This document shows positions 12,189 through 24,343 of a stretch of 64,000 nucleotides of DNA, one piece after another; positions within the stretch are counted from its first letter, which is position 1; each line of letters starts with the position of its first letter. A model generated the notes under the pieces. The model searched no databases. It saw nothing but the letters and a program-made list of their open reading frames with translations, and was not told the DNA's origin. The DNA is from Lutraria lutraria (Eukaryota; Mollusca; Bivalvia; Venerida; Mactridae), in assembly GCA_964023205.1 (NCBI GenBank), contig OZ026840.1, positions 15,294,454 through 15,358,453 on the forward strand, written 5' to 3'. A program made the position numbers and the translations under genes.

Positions 12189-15100
12189 CTGAAATCGTTA
12201 AGACAAATATATATCCTCATCTTTTGTGAACCAGGGACAAACAATATACAGTAAAACCTCTCCAGAGCGGCCCTCTGTAGAGCAACAACCTCTCTATAAC
12301 AACACCTTCAAAATTTCCCTAAACTGATATTTACTATAAGTTTAACCTCTGTATAGCAACAACCTCTATACAACAGCCAATGTTTGCAGCTCCAACAGGG
12401 TGTTGCTCTACAGAGGTTGCACTGTATATATAAAAAAATATCCATATTCTTAGTTATGCAGTCATCTAGGCTATGTAACTATCAGTTTAGCTACCGGTAT
12501 ACTTAATGTTTAATGTTGTTTTATGGCACATTGACAACTAATGGTCATGTAGTGCTACCAGCGTGTGAAGGCCTCCCACAGACCCACTACTACCCAGGAA
12601 TTCTTTTTTACACTCTAAAACACTGATAAACACGCCTGTAGCCTGTGGCGTGCATTACGATAAAAGAGAAAGTAATTAGCTATACTTTACAGTCACACAC
12701 TGTTGTAACAGATTCCTGGTGACCCCATTGATTTGTCCATTATATTCATACTTAACTGAATCCATAACGATGAGATAAACAACGGCATTTTAAGGAAAAA
12801 CAAGAACTTCACAGACTCATTTTATCACTATATTTGAGTTCACCGTGGCCATTTTTTTTAAGGTTTGAATAACATATTAGCACTATACTGACCATAAAAA
12901 GTTATTCTATGCTTATTTGTTTTTCTAATCAAAATCCTTTAAGATGAAGTTTTAAGGTGTTAAAAATCATAAAAAAGGCAAAATGGTACAATAGTCGATT
13001 CTTAAGTTTACCTCTTTTGATGTTAATTTCTGTCTATTAACGAGCTCCTGTAATTGTTGTGTTAACTGATGCTGTAGTTGACTCTTAGCTAAATGCTGCA
13101 TCCATAGTAACTTATTATGTCTAGCAATGGTTTCCTGTAAACAGTATACAAACACATAAATCAACAGTTCTTAATATCATACAGAACATACTGTGGAATC
13201 ATTCATTTTCGTTGGGTTCAATTTTCGTGGTTTTTACTAAAATGGCTATTTCATGGGGACATAAATTCGTGGATTTTGATTTTTGAAAAGAAATGCCTTA
13301 TCTCCGTATTTGAATTCGTGGGGATTTGATTTCGTGGATGAGTTGATCCACGAAATCCACGAAATTAAATCCCCAACGAAAATTAATGATTCCACAGTAA
13401 ATTATGTACCAAGGTGATAGTCCCTTTGTAGCACACTAAGGTCATGCAAAGGTAAAGGTTTTGTTTATTATAGTGTCATCCCTATTAAAAGGGCCAGTCA
13501 AGTTGGCTTATGAGAAACCTATCTTTGTTCGCACAGTATCTTCCAAATCCCTTCTCTTTCTGCCAGGTGTCTGGCTGGGAAGGGCCTACAGTAACCGTTA
13601 TTTTACTAGCTGAGTGGCTCACTAAATGACCGCATCAGTTCTTATCTAGTCTGTACTAGGGTTCGAACCTTCAATCTTTCGGTCCAAAGACAGACATCCT
13701 AACCACTCAGCCATGGTTGCGGTTATGCATGTACATAAAGACAGGTAATCTGGTTGCTATGGGGGTAACCAAGATGGTCATATGAAGTAGTCACATGTAC
13801 ATGATGTAAACATGCTGCTAGCTGACCAGGCTAGTCAGTTCAGGCCAAGCTCTCTGTTTAATCATAGCTGAAAGAAAACCACTTTACGATATCAAGTCAT
13901 GAGGTTAGACTAATAGACAACCTAGGGTGTTACAACCTAAGATGATCAGCCCTTTTAAGTTTTCTGATACTCTGTTGCCTAATGTAAAACAAAAAGTACT
14001 GCAAGCAGTGCCAACGCTCGCCTGTTCACTGCTTCAGTGAGATCAATCCACCAATGAAGTTTCATGTTGCTACCTCTTATAGTTTCTGAGTTATGCGCTA
14101 CATTGTATAGTAAAGTTTTTGCACAGACAAAGACAACACAGATGCAGAACAATGCAGTGATCACAAAGCTTGACTTTTCTTCAAAAACAGCTGAGCTAAA
14201 AAAAATGTTCTCTAGAGATCACGAAACCTAGACTGGTAGTAATTCGCAGCAATAGAACATTCAAAATGGTCTAATAGAAATAGAAAGTATACTACCAATG
14301 AGTTTATAGTAGATGTTTCACTAGTGACTGTAGAACAAGGCGAGTTTTCTCTTTGACTCGTCACATCAGTGGCTGCACTGCTGGGTGCCCCATTTTGATT
14401 ACCTGAAACAAATAAACATTTATTACATTGCCTTAGAATAAATATCCTTTAAAAGACCTTATATCGTTTGCAGTCTCAGGGCTTTCATTTGATCCTTAAA
14501 ATGGTATTTTGACCCTTAAATAAAATACAAACACGAGTTTGGCCCTTAAAATGAATAAAATAAAATTCTGACTCTTGAGAATTTGTACCAAAGGGTCAAA
14601 TTTGTTATTACAATAGTAGGAAATTTTTGTTGACTCCTTAAGTTATTAATAACCAAGGGTCATATTTTACCCTCAACTTTTGACATCTAATTAATCAAAA
14701 CCCTAACTCTGAGAACAGAACTTCATTGACATTTCTCATTAGATCATTATCATACAGTCAATTCTGATTTAACACCAACTAGCAAATACAGCCTGAAGAT
14801 AACTACCATTGATGAAATATTGAATGTGAAAGCTGACCAGAGATCAGCCTACTTAAAAGAAAATTGATCAGCATGATTAACATAAGGGACAGTGTACCTC
14901 ATTGGTATTTATTTATTTCATCAGATTTTATACCATTTTTAACATTATTTCAATTATATCGTGGCCGGCAGTTATTCTAACCAGCTTCCCAGGACTTCAT
15001 TTAGGCCTTAACCAGTACTAACCACATTCTGCCAAGATACCCCACATAATTCAGAGGTGGAGGACAATTGAACATAGGATGTAATATCTTCAGTCAAATG

Positions 15101-18100
15101 TGTCACGGACAGTGTGAGCATCATAAGAATAGCTTAACATAAAGCATAGAATGAAATTAAAGAAAATATTTTGACACATTTATTTGCTCTTTCATAAAGA
15201 AATGTTCAGAAAAAAGAAGTTTGGGTTACGGATGAAGTAGGGTTAAAAAACTTTTATGTCTAATTTTATGTCTAAAAATACTAGGTAAAATTTACCCTTA
15301 ATGTCATTGTACTTTACATTTTGCCATTAAAAACCTACGGGCTAGCTGCAACAAATAGAACCTGTTGGGTAACAGGCAACATGACAATTTTTTCAGGCTA
15401 AATGATATATGGGAGACAATCACCTTCAGTAGATGTTCTGTTTCTCTTGTAATGTTCTTGCCAAACTCGTTTCATGCCATGTTCTGGTGGGTCCCTTAAC
15501 CCACCAGTGTCAATCATCTGATGGTAAACACTAGAAATAGTTGCCTGGCAACATCCAGTAATCATGGAGATAAAGCTGTAACAATTTGTATGCAGTGCAC
15601 CTAGGAATAAAAAGAAACAAAAGTTTTAAGCCTGCAGTCTAAGTATTACTTTACCATCATGCAACAGTGCAATCTTTACTTCTATACTACTAGTACATAA
15701 CACAATAGGGAGTTGATGATCTTTTATGAGGAAGGATTTATGTTAATCGTTGATGTAAAATCGTACCAAACCATTTAATCAGCCTTTAATAAACTTTCTA
15801 CAAGTAGCCATTATCATTCAGGATTCACAGATTTTATTGTACAAACCAACTGTCTGAGAAAGGGTACGGGTTTTTCATTATGTTTGATAAATATTCATGA
15901 GCATGTATCAACATAATACACTATAACATACAATGTCAAATTTTTCCGGCAATAGGTGAATCTATATCAAAGTTTAATATCAAACAGAAACTCATTGTTT
16001 GACAAAGCTGCAACCAAGAGAATTTACCCCGATTTTTATTACGCCCCTTTTCAACAGTCTGAGTCATATGAGGCACAGTTCACCTAATCATCTTTCCTGA
16101 GAAGAACCAGCACTAGACTGTAAACCATTTGACCTAGTTTATTAACAGTCATTTTGCTATTATGATTCATAAATGTGTCCTATAGAATCATCATTATTCA
16201 CATGAAAGCCATTATTTAAAGGTGGTTATTAAGTTTTAATCAAATCACACAAACCTGCTGGTGTCAACATTTCAGCTACAACTCTTCTAGCTTCAGCCTG
16301 CCCTTGCTGTGCACGAGATCTCCAATCTTGTAGAAGTCTTTTGTGGGTTAAAGCCAACTAAATATGAAAATATATTTTTGAATAATGTTGCTAATAATGT
16401 TTGTTAACATAAAAAACATTAAATTTACCGGGTAATCAACAGCAAGTACTTTCAGTGTACATGTATATATGGGGTGTGACAGATCACTGATCAGAGGGAC
16501 GGAGCATTTGCTATATTGCGGGGTAATATTTTCAAAGCCAGAATATGACCAGAAAGCGTTCTAAAAATAGAATAACTGGACAGTAACGAGTACTGGTAAA
16601 TCTTCAGACATTCCATATATAAACGTGTGTTAAAGGGGCATGCCCTGGAACTGAAACGTCTCAAATAACAATCAAATTGATATTATTTTAATGCCTTAAT
16701 CAATCAATGAAAACCCTGTAAAATATTTACAAAACATCCCGCTAGTTTACTCAAAATACACATTCCAAGATTTACAAAACCTGCCGATTTCGGCCTCAGA
16801 AATTATTCGTCATTTTCACAACTCAACCCTTACGGTCTCTGTCAAAACCGAAAATATCGCGGAAAAAATGTCAACAAACTGAAATAATAAGTATTTCTCA
16901 TGTTATGTGCACTTGAAAGGCAGGGCACATGCTCAGAAAAACTCTAAGACGTATCGGAAATATCGCTGTAAGCCTTTTATTCAAATCGACATACAAATAC
17001 CGACGTGCACGTTATAGGGTCATTTTTGAGCTGACATTCTTCTTAGACTTTTAGGTAATAATTGGTTTTACAAGTGACAAACGCATTTTTGGTGTACGAA
17101 AAAAAGACACAGCAGTTCCTGGGCATGCCCCTTTAAGGGAACACTTGAGAAGAATGGATGCTTGGTTAGCAGTTATTCTAATACTTGGATAAACTTGATT
17201 TCTATCCATAAAACAATTTAAAACTTAGTACCAGAGTATATCTGAATTCTCCTCCTATCAAATACTTTAAGGGATCAGGCACCTGATTTATGATTTACTA
17301 TCCAAATCTTATTCATTATTTTTGAAAATTGTTTAAATGAAGTAAAGTGACACAAAATAATGTTTTATATGAAGAGGAAGTTGAAGATTAATACCATAAC
17401 ACAATTATCCATACAGCAATGTAAATCCACCATTTTATGAAATTCTGGCAGTTTGCCAAGTGCAGCTTTCCCTCTTGTCCTCTCGATCCTGCATGGCCTC
17501 TTTACATATATTAAGACATATATAAAATGGCATAACAGTAATGTAAAGAAAAGTAAATAATTATAGACCTTAGTGAATTCATACGGACCTAAATATTAGT
17601 TAATTACAAACATACATAACCTATTTACACCATCTCAATATTACGATCTCCTATTTTCCCGCCAATTTTCAATATTCCTCTATTTTCGAGTTCTTTACAT
17701 ATCAACTCAAAAATGAGACTATCTGAATAATACAACCACTTATTATCTGAGTGATTTTAATAATACCAATAATGAGACTTAATATGACAAAGATTTTACC
17801 TCACAATAAAAATTTATTAAAAATACTGATATTATTAGCACTTACATTCTCTGTTTTTAACCTTTTATGTAGAAAATTATTTGAGTAGAGAAGTATCTTC
17901 TGTGTGGCTCTCTCACAAAGGTGCATATCTTCCCTCAGGTATTGTCGTTTATCTATCACAAATGTTTCATACTGCTTCGATTTCTTGTGACCATTTCCTA
18001 GACCAATTGATCTACAAGAAAAAATAAGACATTCAATAAAGTTATGATCGAAGAATTTGTAGGACTGGCTAATTTAATTTTTTTTGCGCATTTTCGAGAT

Positions 18101-21100
18101 TGGCGTTGGCCAGCGTGAACCCTGACCGCATAAAATAATTTACTAAATGGTAATTGCATGACAAATTAGTTTGAATCCTAATAATTCTACACATCTTTTG
18201 CATATTTGTTTTAACTGGGGTTTAAACATCATACGGATACATCCGGGTAGGACCACCAAGTTTCTGTAATCTTGCATGACAGACACCTAACATTTGAATT
18301 TTGTCTGGTCCCAGTTGGGACTCTAAACTTCCACCAGTCTGTGGGCCAGTGACACTCAACCTCTGATACTCTAAAAAAACTCAAAATGATATTAAGACAT
18401 TTGCTACAGTTTGCTACATTTTTCACATAGACCTATAGGCAAAATGATCTAAAATAAGCAAAAAAGAATCAAATTCAAGGGAAGATAACTCAAAAACGAG
18501 ATCGGTGACCCCCCAATTTCTTTTCGCTTAGAATGTTTTTGTTATCATATGCTACGATCATGCTAAATTTTAAAAAATTCAATTGATCAGTTTTCAATTT
18601 GCCTATATGTTTATGTGAAAAATGTAGCAAACTGTAGCACACAATTTCAACCCCAACAACCACCTTGAATAAAAAAAAATATTCTTACTTCGTTTTTTTG
18701 TTATCTGAAGATACTGGGTAGGCCTTCTCCTTTCTTAGTTCAACAGCTTCTTTTATCAACGATATCAATTTATGAACAATGTCCATAGATGACTCTGTAA
18801 AACAGAAACAAAGGTCATGTGACCAAACAAGACCATGTGATCAATGTATGTCATGTGACAATACAATACCGTGAGATTGGAGCTTTATTTTTCAAAGAAT
18901 TCAAAGTTAAACCAGACCAAAGCATGACTTTAACCTTTTTGGCTAGATGACTGTGATATAATTGATGAATGAAAGTTGCTAAAATAAAAACGGTCAACAC
19001 ACTAAATTTGTCAAAGGCTTAACTTAGTAGGAACAAGTCAAATTTAGGGGATTTTCTTTTTTATCTAATTTTCTTTCGTTTTAGTATAAAATAGTATGGA
19101 AGGGTTTGAGAAATGACAAATCAAAGAACAGTGGCCTTATAACTATCTGATAACAATTAGTTTTCCTCATCTACTGAAACTTCTATATCAATATTGTTTT
19201 TAGAACAAATAATAGTTACCTCCACTTGATTTTATACATTTTTGTAAACACCCGCATAACTTCTTCTGACTAAGAGGACAGAACAATCTCTCCACTGAAA
19301 AAAAAGAGCAAAGATAAGACATTATAAAACTGTAGTAAACAAGATACTGTTTACGTCTTAAAATTGTCACCCGTTTTATTTTGGCGATTTTGGCAGTCAG
19401 CATTGGAACCGTCAAATCTAGACCACACTATCTATTACTCACTTGATACGATAGTAGTCATGAAGGTATTTAAAAAAATATTCTAGTTATTTCCCTCGAA
19501 AATGGTGGAAATTTATTTTCTTAAGACAAGTGTTTTAATTTTGGTGCTTAAGAAGATAGGACATGGTTTTATTTTGGCGGTTGGATATGAAACCACAAAA
19601 TATAGAACCCGTCAATTCATGAAAATCTTAAAAACGCCAAATTTTGCACCTGTAGAATTAAAGACGTATACACTACAGTTAAACTGTGATATGGATACCA
19701 CCTCTGGGACCAAATAAATACGGAAATGGTCACATTTAATATTAGAATAAATGGAATATAGTGTACAGTGCAACATTTCTAGAGCAGCCCTCTCTTGAGC
19801 AACAACCATCCTTCAACAGGACAATTTTTTTCAGTCTGTACCACTTAAATATTCTTTATACCTCTCTAGAGCAACAATCTCTCAACAATGACATAATTTT
19901 GCTTCTCTCAAAGGGTTGTGTCTTGTAGAGGTTGCACTGTATAACAAACTGGTCCAGAATTAAGGCTGTTTAAATATTACATGGCTATAACATTGATGAT
20001 GTCTTAAAGAAAGGTTTTACCTTTTTATGTGACCATGCAATGGACATAAAGACAATAGCGGCTCATGAAATGTGACTTTTAAACACAGCTGGCTTTTACT
20101 AAGAGGTTATATTTACTATTGAATGTTTGCTAAAGAGTGGCATTTGTTCATACAATGACTTTTATTAACAAGTGACTTTAACTGAAGATGGTTCATTCAT
20201 TTAGAAAATATGAACTAAGAAAACATAAAACAGACAAATTGATATTTCACAGCACAGCTGGATTTTTGCTGACTTATTGATTGTTATAATGAGGAGGTTG
20301 TAATATTGAGGGTAAGTGAAAGATCTCCTGTACAGCAGTATCTATGTTCTTGTTGTTAATTTACAGTGCAAACTCTACAAAGCAACACACTTTGGGAGTA
20401 ACAAAATTATGTTGTTGTTGAGAGGTCATTGCTCTAGAGAGGTTAAAAATTGTGCAGTGGTAAAAAATCCATGCTTTTGTTGAAGGGTGACTGTTGCTCA
20501 AGAGAAGGCCGCTCTGGAGAGGTTGTACTGTATTACCATATGGGTCATCACATTGTGTTTTCAATATCTTCACATAATGCTCAACATCTTGAAGGTAGGC
20601 ATTTTTCTCATCTTCAGATGGAACACAAATTTGTTTCATAGTTGTTCTCCTAGGTGGCCTGTCGTAAATCTGAACTGAAATATAATCATTATCATCAAAT
20701 TAACCATTTTCTAGACAGTAAGTTATAATAATTATGGTGATTTATTGATACGACTAGATTCAGGTAGTCCTGTTCATTATTACTTGACAAACAGTATTGT
20801 AGGTAAGTTGAACATTTGTCTGTTCTATTTTTTTCTATATATACATGCCACTATTCATTACATGGTTTTAATTAAAGACCATACCATTTTATACCAGTTC
20901 ACCATAGCAAAAATACATGACCCTCCTCCCTGGTCGAGTGGTTAAGGTTGCTGACTTCAAATCACTGTAACCTCTCACTGATAGAGGGTTGTGGCTTCAA
21001 GCCCAGCATCCAACTAAGTCTCTTAATGTAAGAAAGTATGCAGTTGCTTACAGAGGATGGTAGTCAAGTACTGGTTCGATGGTTAGGTGAACTGTCTGCC

Positions 21101-23132
21101 TCATATGACTCTGACTGTTGAAAAGGGGCATAAAACTCTATCAAAATACTCACCACAAGCATTACACAGCATTATTTCCCTTCCAGTATTTTTATCAATG
21201 CGGACTTTAGGAAGTGGTGTATGACTCGATCTTCCTGTTTTCTTTGATGATTTGATCTGCATATTTACTACATAAGGAGACTTGCACAGATGACAAGAAA
21301 ATGGCTCACCTACAATCAAAATTAAAGAGCATAGAATTAAAGTACCCATCTTGTAACCTTACTGATAAAAAAAATCAACATTCTTATTTATACATTTCAT
21401 AAAATTCTGATAAATTCATTTTAATGTATGTATAAATTATACTAATTTTATTGTTGTTTCTGTTAACAACATTTCTAGGTAATGGGTCTGTAATGAAATG
21501 AAATACTTGTATATGGCCAGTTTGTTGTTGAGATGATGTATTATGATGCAGTTTGGTTTAACAATGTACTGGTGTACTACATATTTTACAGCCATAAAAA
21601 AGTTCTATCCAGATTGAACAACACTTTTTAGCTAATACATATGTACAGACTTCAAAAAAAAAACTTCATCAAGCACTGGACATTCGGTCAAGTGGAAATG
21701 CAAAATGAACATTTTGTGGATCAAATTAAAAAAAAAACAGATAGGCCTTCTTTCACACAATATTTCACACATATTTTTTTAAGAGTGATTGAAAAATTTC
21801 ATTTTTTTGTAAAATTCTCACTCAAAGATCAGCTGGAATGTTGGACCACTGTGCTTTTTAATTTTACTGGACTGATGCTCTTTTAGATGCACTTGGTCCT
21901 TGGTCAGGGGCTAACTTTGAAGACTGTAATAATCAATGCACAGGACTCAGGAGAAAATATTCAGAAAAAATATAAAGTTATTTTAATGATGGAAATAAGA
22001 TGTTTACTTCCTACTTACCATTAGGTAGAATATCATAAAGCCTGTTGGCTCTAGATTTACACTTTGACTTTTTAGTGACTGACTCATCTTTCTTTCCATC
22101 GGGAGAATATGATTCCTTTCTCTTTCTTTTTCGTTCACTTCTTCTTTCTCTCCTTTCTGAAGATTCCATTGTCTGCAAAAATGTCAATGTATGTATCAAA
22201 AAGAGTTGTCAGTAGGACAGCACGCTCGACTATTCTCAATGCTTGATAATGAAAGAAGAAAATGTTTAATGAAACCTTTAAGTTCGCAAATGAGAATACC
22301 TACAGTTATGATTCTGGAAAATTGTCAAGACTATAGATGGGAATAAGGGCTCGATTTTCAGAATGCAAAAGAATTGTTTCAATTAAAACTATGATCCCGA
22401 AGACTAGTATTAAGTTTCAAGTGAATACATTCAGTAGTTTTAAAGATTGATGGTGCACACAAAACTTTAACCAGGAATTTTCTAATTTCACAAAGGTAGC
22501 GGTTAATGCAAGAGAAATAGCAGTACCATCAGCAAAGAGTCAAACTTTTGAAGATTTGGTATAGTTTGGTAGATCATTTACGTGAATGAGAAATAAGACC
22601 GAACCCTAAGGTACACCGGATGAGACTGGTATAGAGCTGGAGCTGCAGCCTTGACAACTACGGACTGTGACTAGATAGACTTTTATCCATTTCAGTGTAT
22701 GACCACAATGTTGTGCCATAATAATTAAGCAATCCTACGTAAAGCTAAATAGCACTGACACTTAAAATTATTAAAACTAGAAAAAACTGCATATCATTTC
22801 TGACAACTTGCCAACAAGTACATGTACATGTATGCTTCAAAGTTGCAGAATCAAAATCTCAACTTTGTGCAGATTGTGCACAACTTCTTAGGTCAACAAT
22901 TAACTATAATGTCCACATATAATTCCTAACTGATTTAAATCTATGCAATTCAGAATGAATGTATACATAGAAAAATGAATGCTTTATGCATGCATGTCAT
23001 GAATGTAACGTGATGTTCTCAAAATGTTAGCAAATTTACAGAAACCTTTATTCTCCCTACCTCGTTCTGAACATCCGGGCATTTGAATGAAGGGGAGTAA
23101 CTCTCATAATACTGGATGTGGTTAAATTCCAT
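10164..23132 (-). CDS. Novel nuclear-type protein: long-loop Cys4 finger plus Q/N/S-rich tail, 12 exons, complete
   Basis: Exons: 23132-23061, 22172-22019, 21309-21154, 20674-20537, 19294-19220, 18794-18689, 18011-17846, 16357-16255, 15600-15424, 14402-14296, 13134-13012, 12188-10164. All junctions are GT-AG and phase-consistent, giving 1133 residues. Exon 2 encodes a K/R/E-rich NLS-like run (RKRKRK, residues about 39-44). Exon 3 has C81-x2-C84-x39-C124-N-A-C127; the LCNAC half is GATA-finger-like but the loop is far longer than GATA's 17. Exon 5 adds Cys-rich LFCPLSQKKLCGC (177-189). Exons 7-9 (about 234-382) encode charged helical sequence ending GLRDPPEHGMKRVWQ. The exon 11 segment is Q-rich and looks coiled-coil (QLQHQLTQQLQEL). 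The last exon is a low-complexity Q/N/S tail. I infer a chromatin or transcription-associated factor; the family is not recognised. Splice phase supports the structure strongly; the function is a guess. Confidence 0.85.
12247..12427 (+). mobile_element. MITE family A
   Basis: Starts tacagtaaaacctctccagagcggcc and ends ctacagaggttgcactgta; in intron 11 of the zinc-finger gene, 58 nt upstream of the last exon's acceptor. Confidence 0.7.
13189..13399. mobile_element. MITE family B (TACTGTGGAATCATTAATTT)
   Basis: 211 bp bounded by TACTGTGGAATCATTCATTT and its inverse, with TA at both ends. The body holds 'cacgaaat' and 'cgtggatttcg' palindromes. Intact second copy at 49777-49987 and a remnant at 55052-55127. 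Intron 10 of the zinc-finger gene. Confidence 0.75.
13457..13722 (-). mobile_element. tRNA-headed SINE, family 3
   Basis: On the minus strand: head 'atggctgagtggttaggatg', B-box 'aaggttcgaaccctag', a body with 'gctaggaaacc'-like and 'ctggcagaaagagaaggga', and a tail at 'cactataataaacaaaacctttac'. It matches the plus-strand copy at 43121-43390. Confidence 0.65.
14911..15121 (-). mobile_element. SINE family 1, 5'-truncated copy
   Basis: It matches the body and tail of 5109-5411 (cagtactaaccacattct, cagaggtggaggacaatt, ggatgtaatatcttcagtca) but the tRNA head is missing, as expected for truncated reverse transcription. Intron 9 of the zinc-finger gene. Confidence 0.65.
16031..16120 (-). mobile_element. 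SINE family 4 fragment
   Basis: 'acgccccttttcaacagtctgagtcatatgaggcacagttcacctaa' is the inverse of the tail at 21085-21135; about 90 bp remain. Confidence 0.5.
16630..17136. mobile_element. 507-bp MITE with TTAAAGGGGCATGCCC termini
   Basis: The left end TTAAAGGGGCATGCCCTGGA and the right end TCCTGGGCATGCCCCTTTAA are inverted repeats; the sequence between has no coding potential. The TTAA at each edge would suit a piggyBac-like target, but it may be part of the TIR itself. Intron 7 of the zinc-finger gene. Confidence 0.65.
18401..18639. mobile_element. MITE family C (TTGCTACATTTTTCACATAG)
   Basis: Inverted termini ttgctacagtttgctacatt / aatgtagcaaactgtagc flank a body with 'aactcaaaaacgagatcggtgac' and 'gttatcatatgctacgatcatg'. 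Other copies: 30117-30290, 50936-51179, 56155-56325. Intron 6 of the zinc-finger gene, about 50 nt below the exon 6 donor. Confidence 0.65.
19763..19942 (+). mobile_element. MITE family A
   Basis: Starts tacagtgcaacatttctagagcagccc and ends gtagaggttgcactgta, with TA at both ends; intron 4 of the zinc-finger gene. Confidence 0.7.
20363..20533 (-). mobile_element. MITE family A abutting a splice donor
   Basis: Starts tacagtgcaaactctacaaa and ends ctggagaggttgtactgta. Its right-hand TA overlaps the 5' splice site of exon 4 of the minus-strand gene: the exon ends at 20537 and the intron reads GTAATACAGT. Confidence 0.75.
20925..21137 (+). mobile_element. tRNA-headed SINE, family 4
   Basis: The head 'cctggtcgagtggttaaggttgctgacttcaaatcactgtaacc' is tRNA-like (A-box and long variable arm), with a degenerate B-box 'gtggcttcaagccc' and a tail 'gactgttgaaaaggggcataaaact'. 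It ends about 15 nt below the donor of exon 3. Another copy in reverse at 31990-32150. Confidence 0.65.
21154..21309 (-). other. Exon encoding the long-loop Cys4 finger
   Basis: Encodes FSCHLCKS followed by a basic 39-residue loop (KSSKKTGRSS, KVRIDKNTGRE) and MLCNAC, then G/V across the splice junction. The Cys spacing would fit a single zinc site in which the loop is the unusual part. Confidence 0.75.
22500..22693 (-). pseudogene. LINE reverse transcriptase fragment (decayed)
   Basis: On the minus strand a frame reads W-I-K-V-Y-L...VSSGVP(stop)GSVL...LIHVNDLP...(stop)LFADGTAI. This is RT domain B (SGVPQGSVLGP.LF...NDLP) and domain C (LFADDTAI) with a TAG where Gln is expected, a TGA where Arg is expected, and DG for DD. 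It is a dead fragment in intron 1 of the zinc-finger gene, from a different LINE lineage than 25672-27840. Confidence 0.7.
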
Positions 23133-23821
23133 CGTGATTATTACGGACCGAACTGGTGCCCGTGCATACTACATATAGCCTAATATATATTTGAGACAAT
23201 TTACCTTTTGCAGCCAAAATTAGAACAACTTCACTATAAAACAGACGAGTAACAGGAGTTTTAAGTTAAAAAAAAACTTCTAGATTCTACACATTTTAAA
23301 ACAATCAACATAATATTTTTAGGGATTTTGAGATTTTTTTTTCGATTGTGATAAATTTCCATTTTTATTCTATCTTTTCGTCTTCATCAGAAGCACGTGG
23401 AGGTAATAGCTATTTGTACACAATTTAAAACACAGAGTAAATGCACAGTAATATACGCTAAAACAAGGATTCTATATTACATAACTCAGCATCTATAGCT
23501 ATAACTGTAAACGTATAGTATATATATATTGCCAGTTTTATTAGGTAAATACTATTATTAAATATAAACACAACTATACCTGCTTTTATGTATTCTTTCC
23601 ATATCTCTATGTTACCAAATTTGACTCGTAAATTAAATACAATATATCCAAGAAAGGCTGTTTAGAGAAAACAAGTTGGATTCTAGAGTTTTTTGAAAAG
23701 TTCTTCAGATATGGACGGATTTTCCGAATCCCATTTTGATATGTCCGCTTTATAATCAGTAAATCTTATATCAGTCAGCTTTCTTGATTTTGTGTTATTT
23801 TTTCTAAACTGTAAGATCAAG

Positions 23822-23921
23822 CCACAGGTGCTTGACACAAAAATCATTTTTACCTATTTTGGCCGCATTATACACACGGACAAAATAGGTAAAAAAATGA
23901 TTTTGTGTCAAGCACTCGTGG
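23822..23921. repeat. Near-perfect inverted repeat, 40-bp arms
   Basis: The left arm 23822-23861 (gtgcttgacacaaaaatcat... cctattttg) pairs with 23881-23921 (caaaataggt... gatttt gtgtcaagcac), with only a few mismatches or indels; the 19-nt loop is ggccgcattatacacacgg. It lies about 700 nt 5' of the zinc-finger gene start codon. Confidence 0.8.
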
Positions 23922-24159
23922 ATGAAACTTAAGAGTGGCATTTCCCATACAACACTTTTGTAGATATATATTATTTTTCTGTATATGACAACATTATATA
24001 ATCCATCTATATTATGTGTGATAATTAAACTTTCCTATAATCATTCGCGTTGTTTAATTATGATAGTCTATTCCAGGAAACATGTTATGATACCAATGAG
24101 TGTTATTATACCAATGTAGGCAATCTATATTTGGTTCCCAAAGGACAAATATACTAGAA

Positions 24160-24343
24160 TACAGTGCAATCTCTCCATAGCAACACCCTTTGGGGGCAGC
24201 AACGACTTCCCTTCGACAACAGCTTGATTTTTTCCACTGCACGATTAAATTATTGATTTAACCTCTCTGTAGCAACAACCTCTCAACAACAACATAATTG
24301 CGCTACTCCCAAATGCTGTTGCTTTGAAGAGGTTGCACTGTAT
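24160..24343 (+). mobile_element. MITE family A
   Basis: Starts tacagtgcaatctctccatag and ends gaagaggttgcactgta with TA at both ends. Confidence 0.7.

Noticed and set aside
20925..21010. tRNA-Leu-like gene
   Set aside because: Belongs to a dispersed SINE (reverse copies at 31990 and 16031), B-box mutated.
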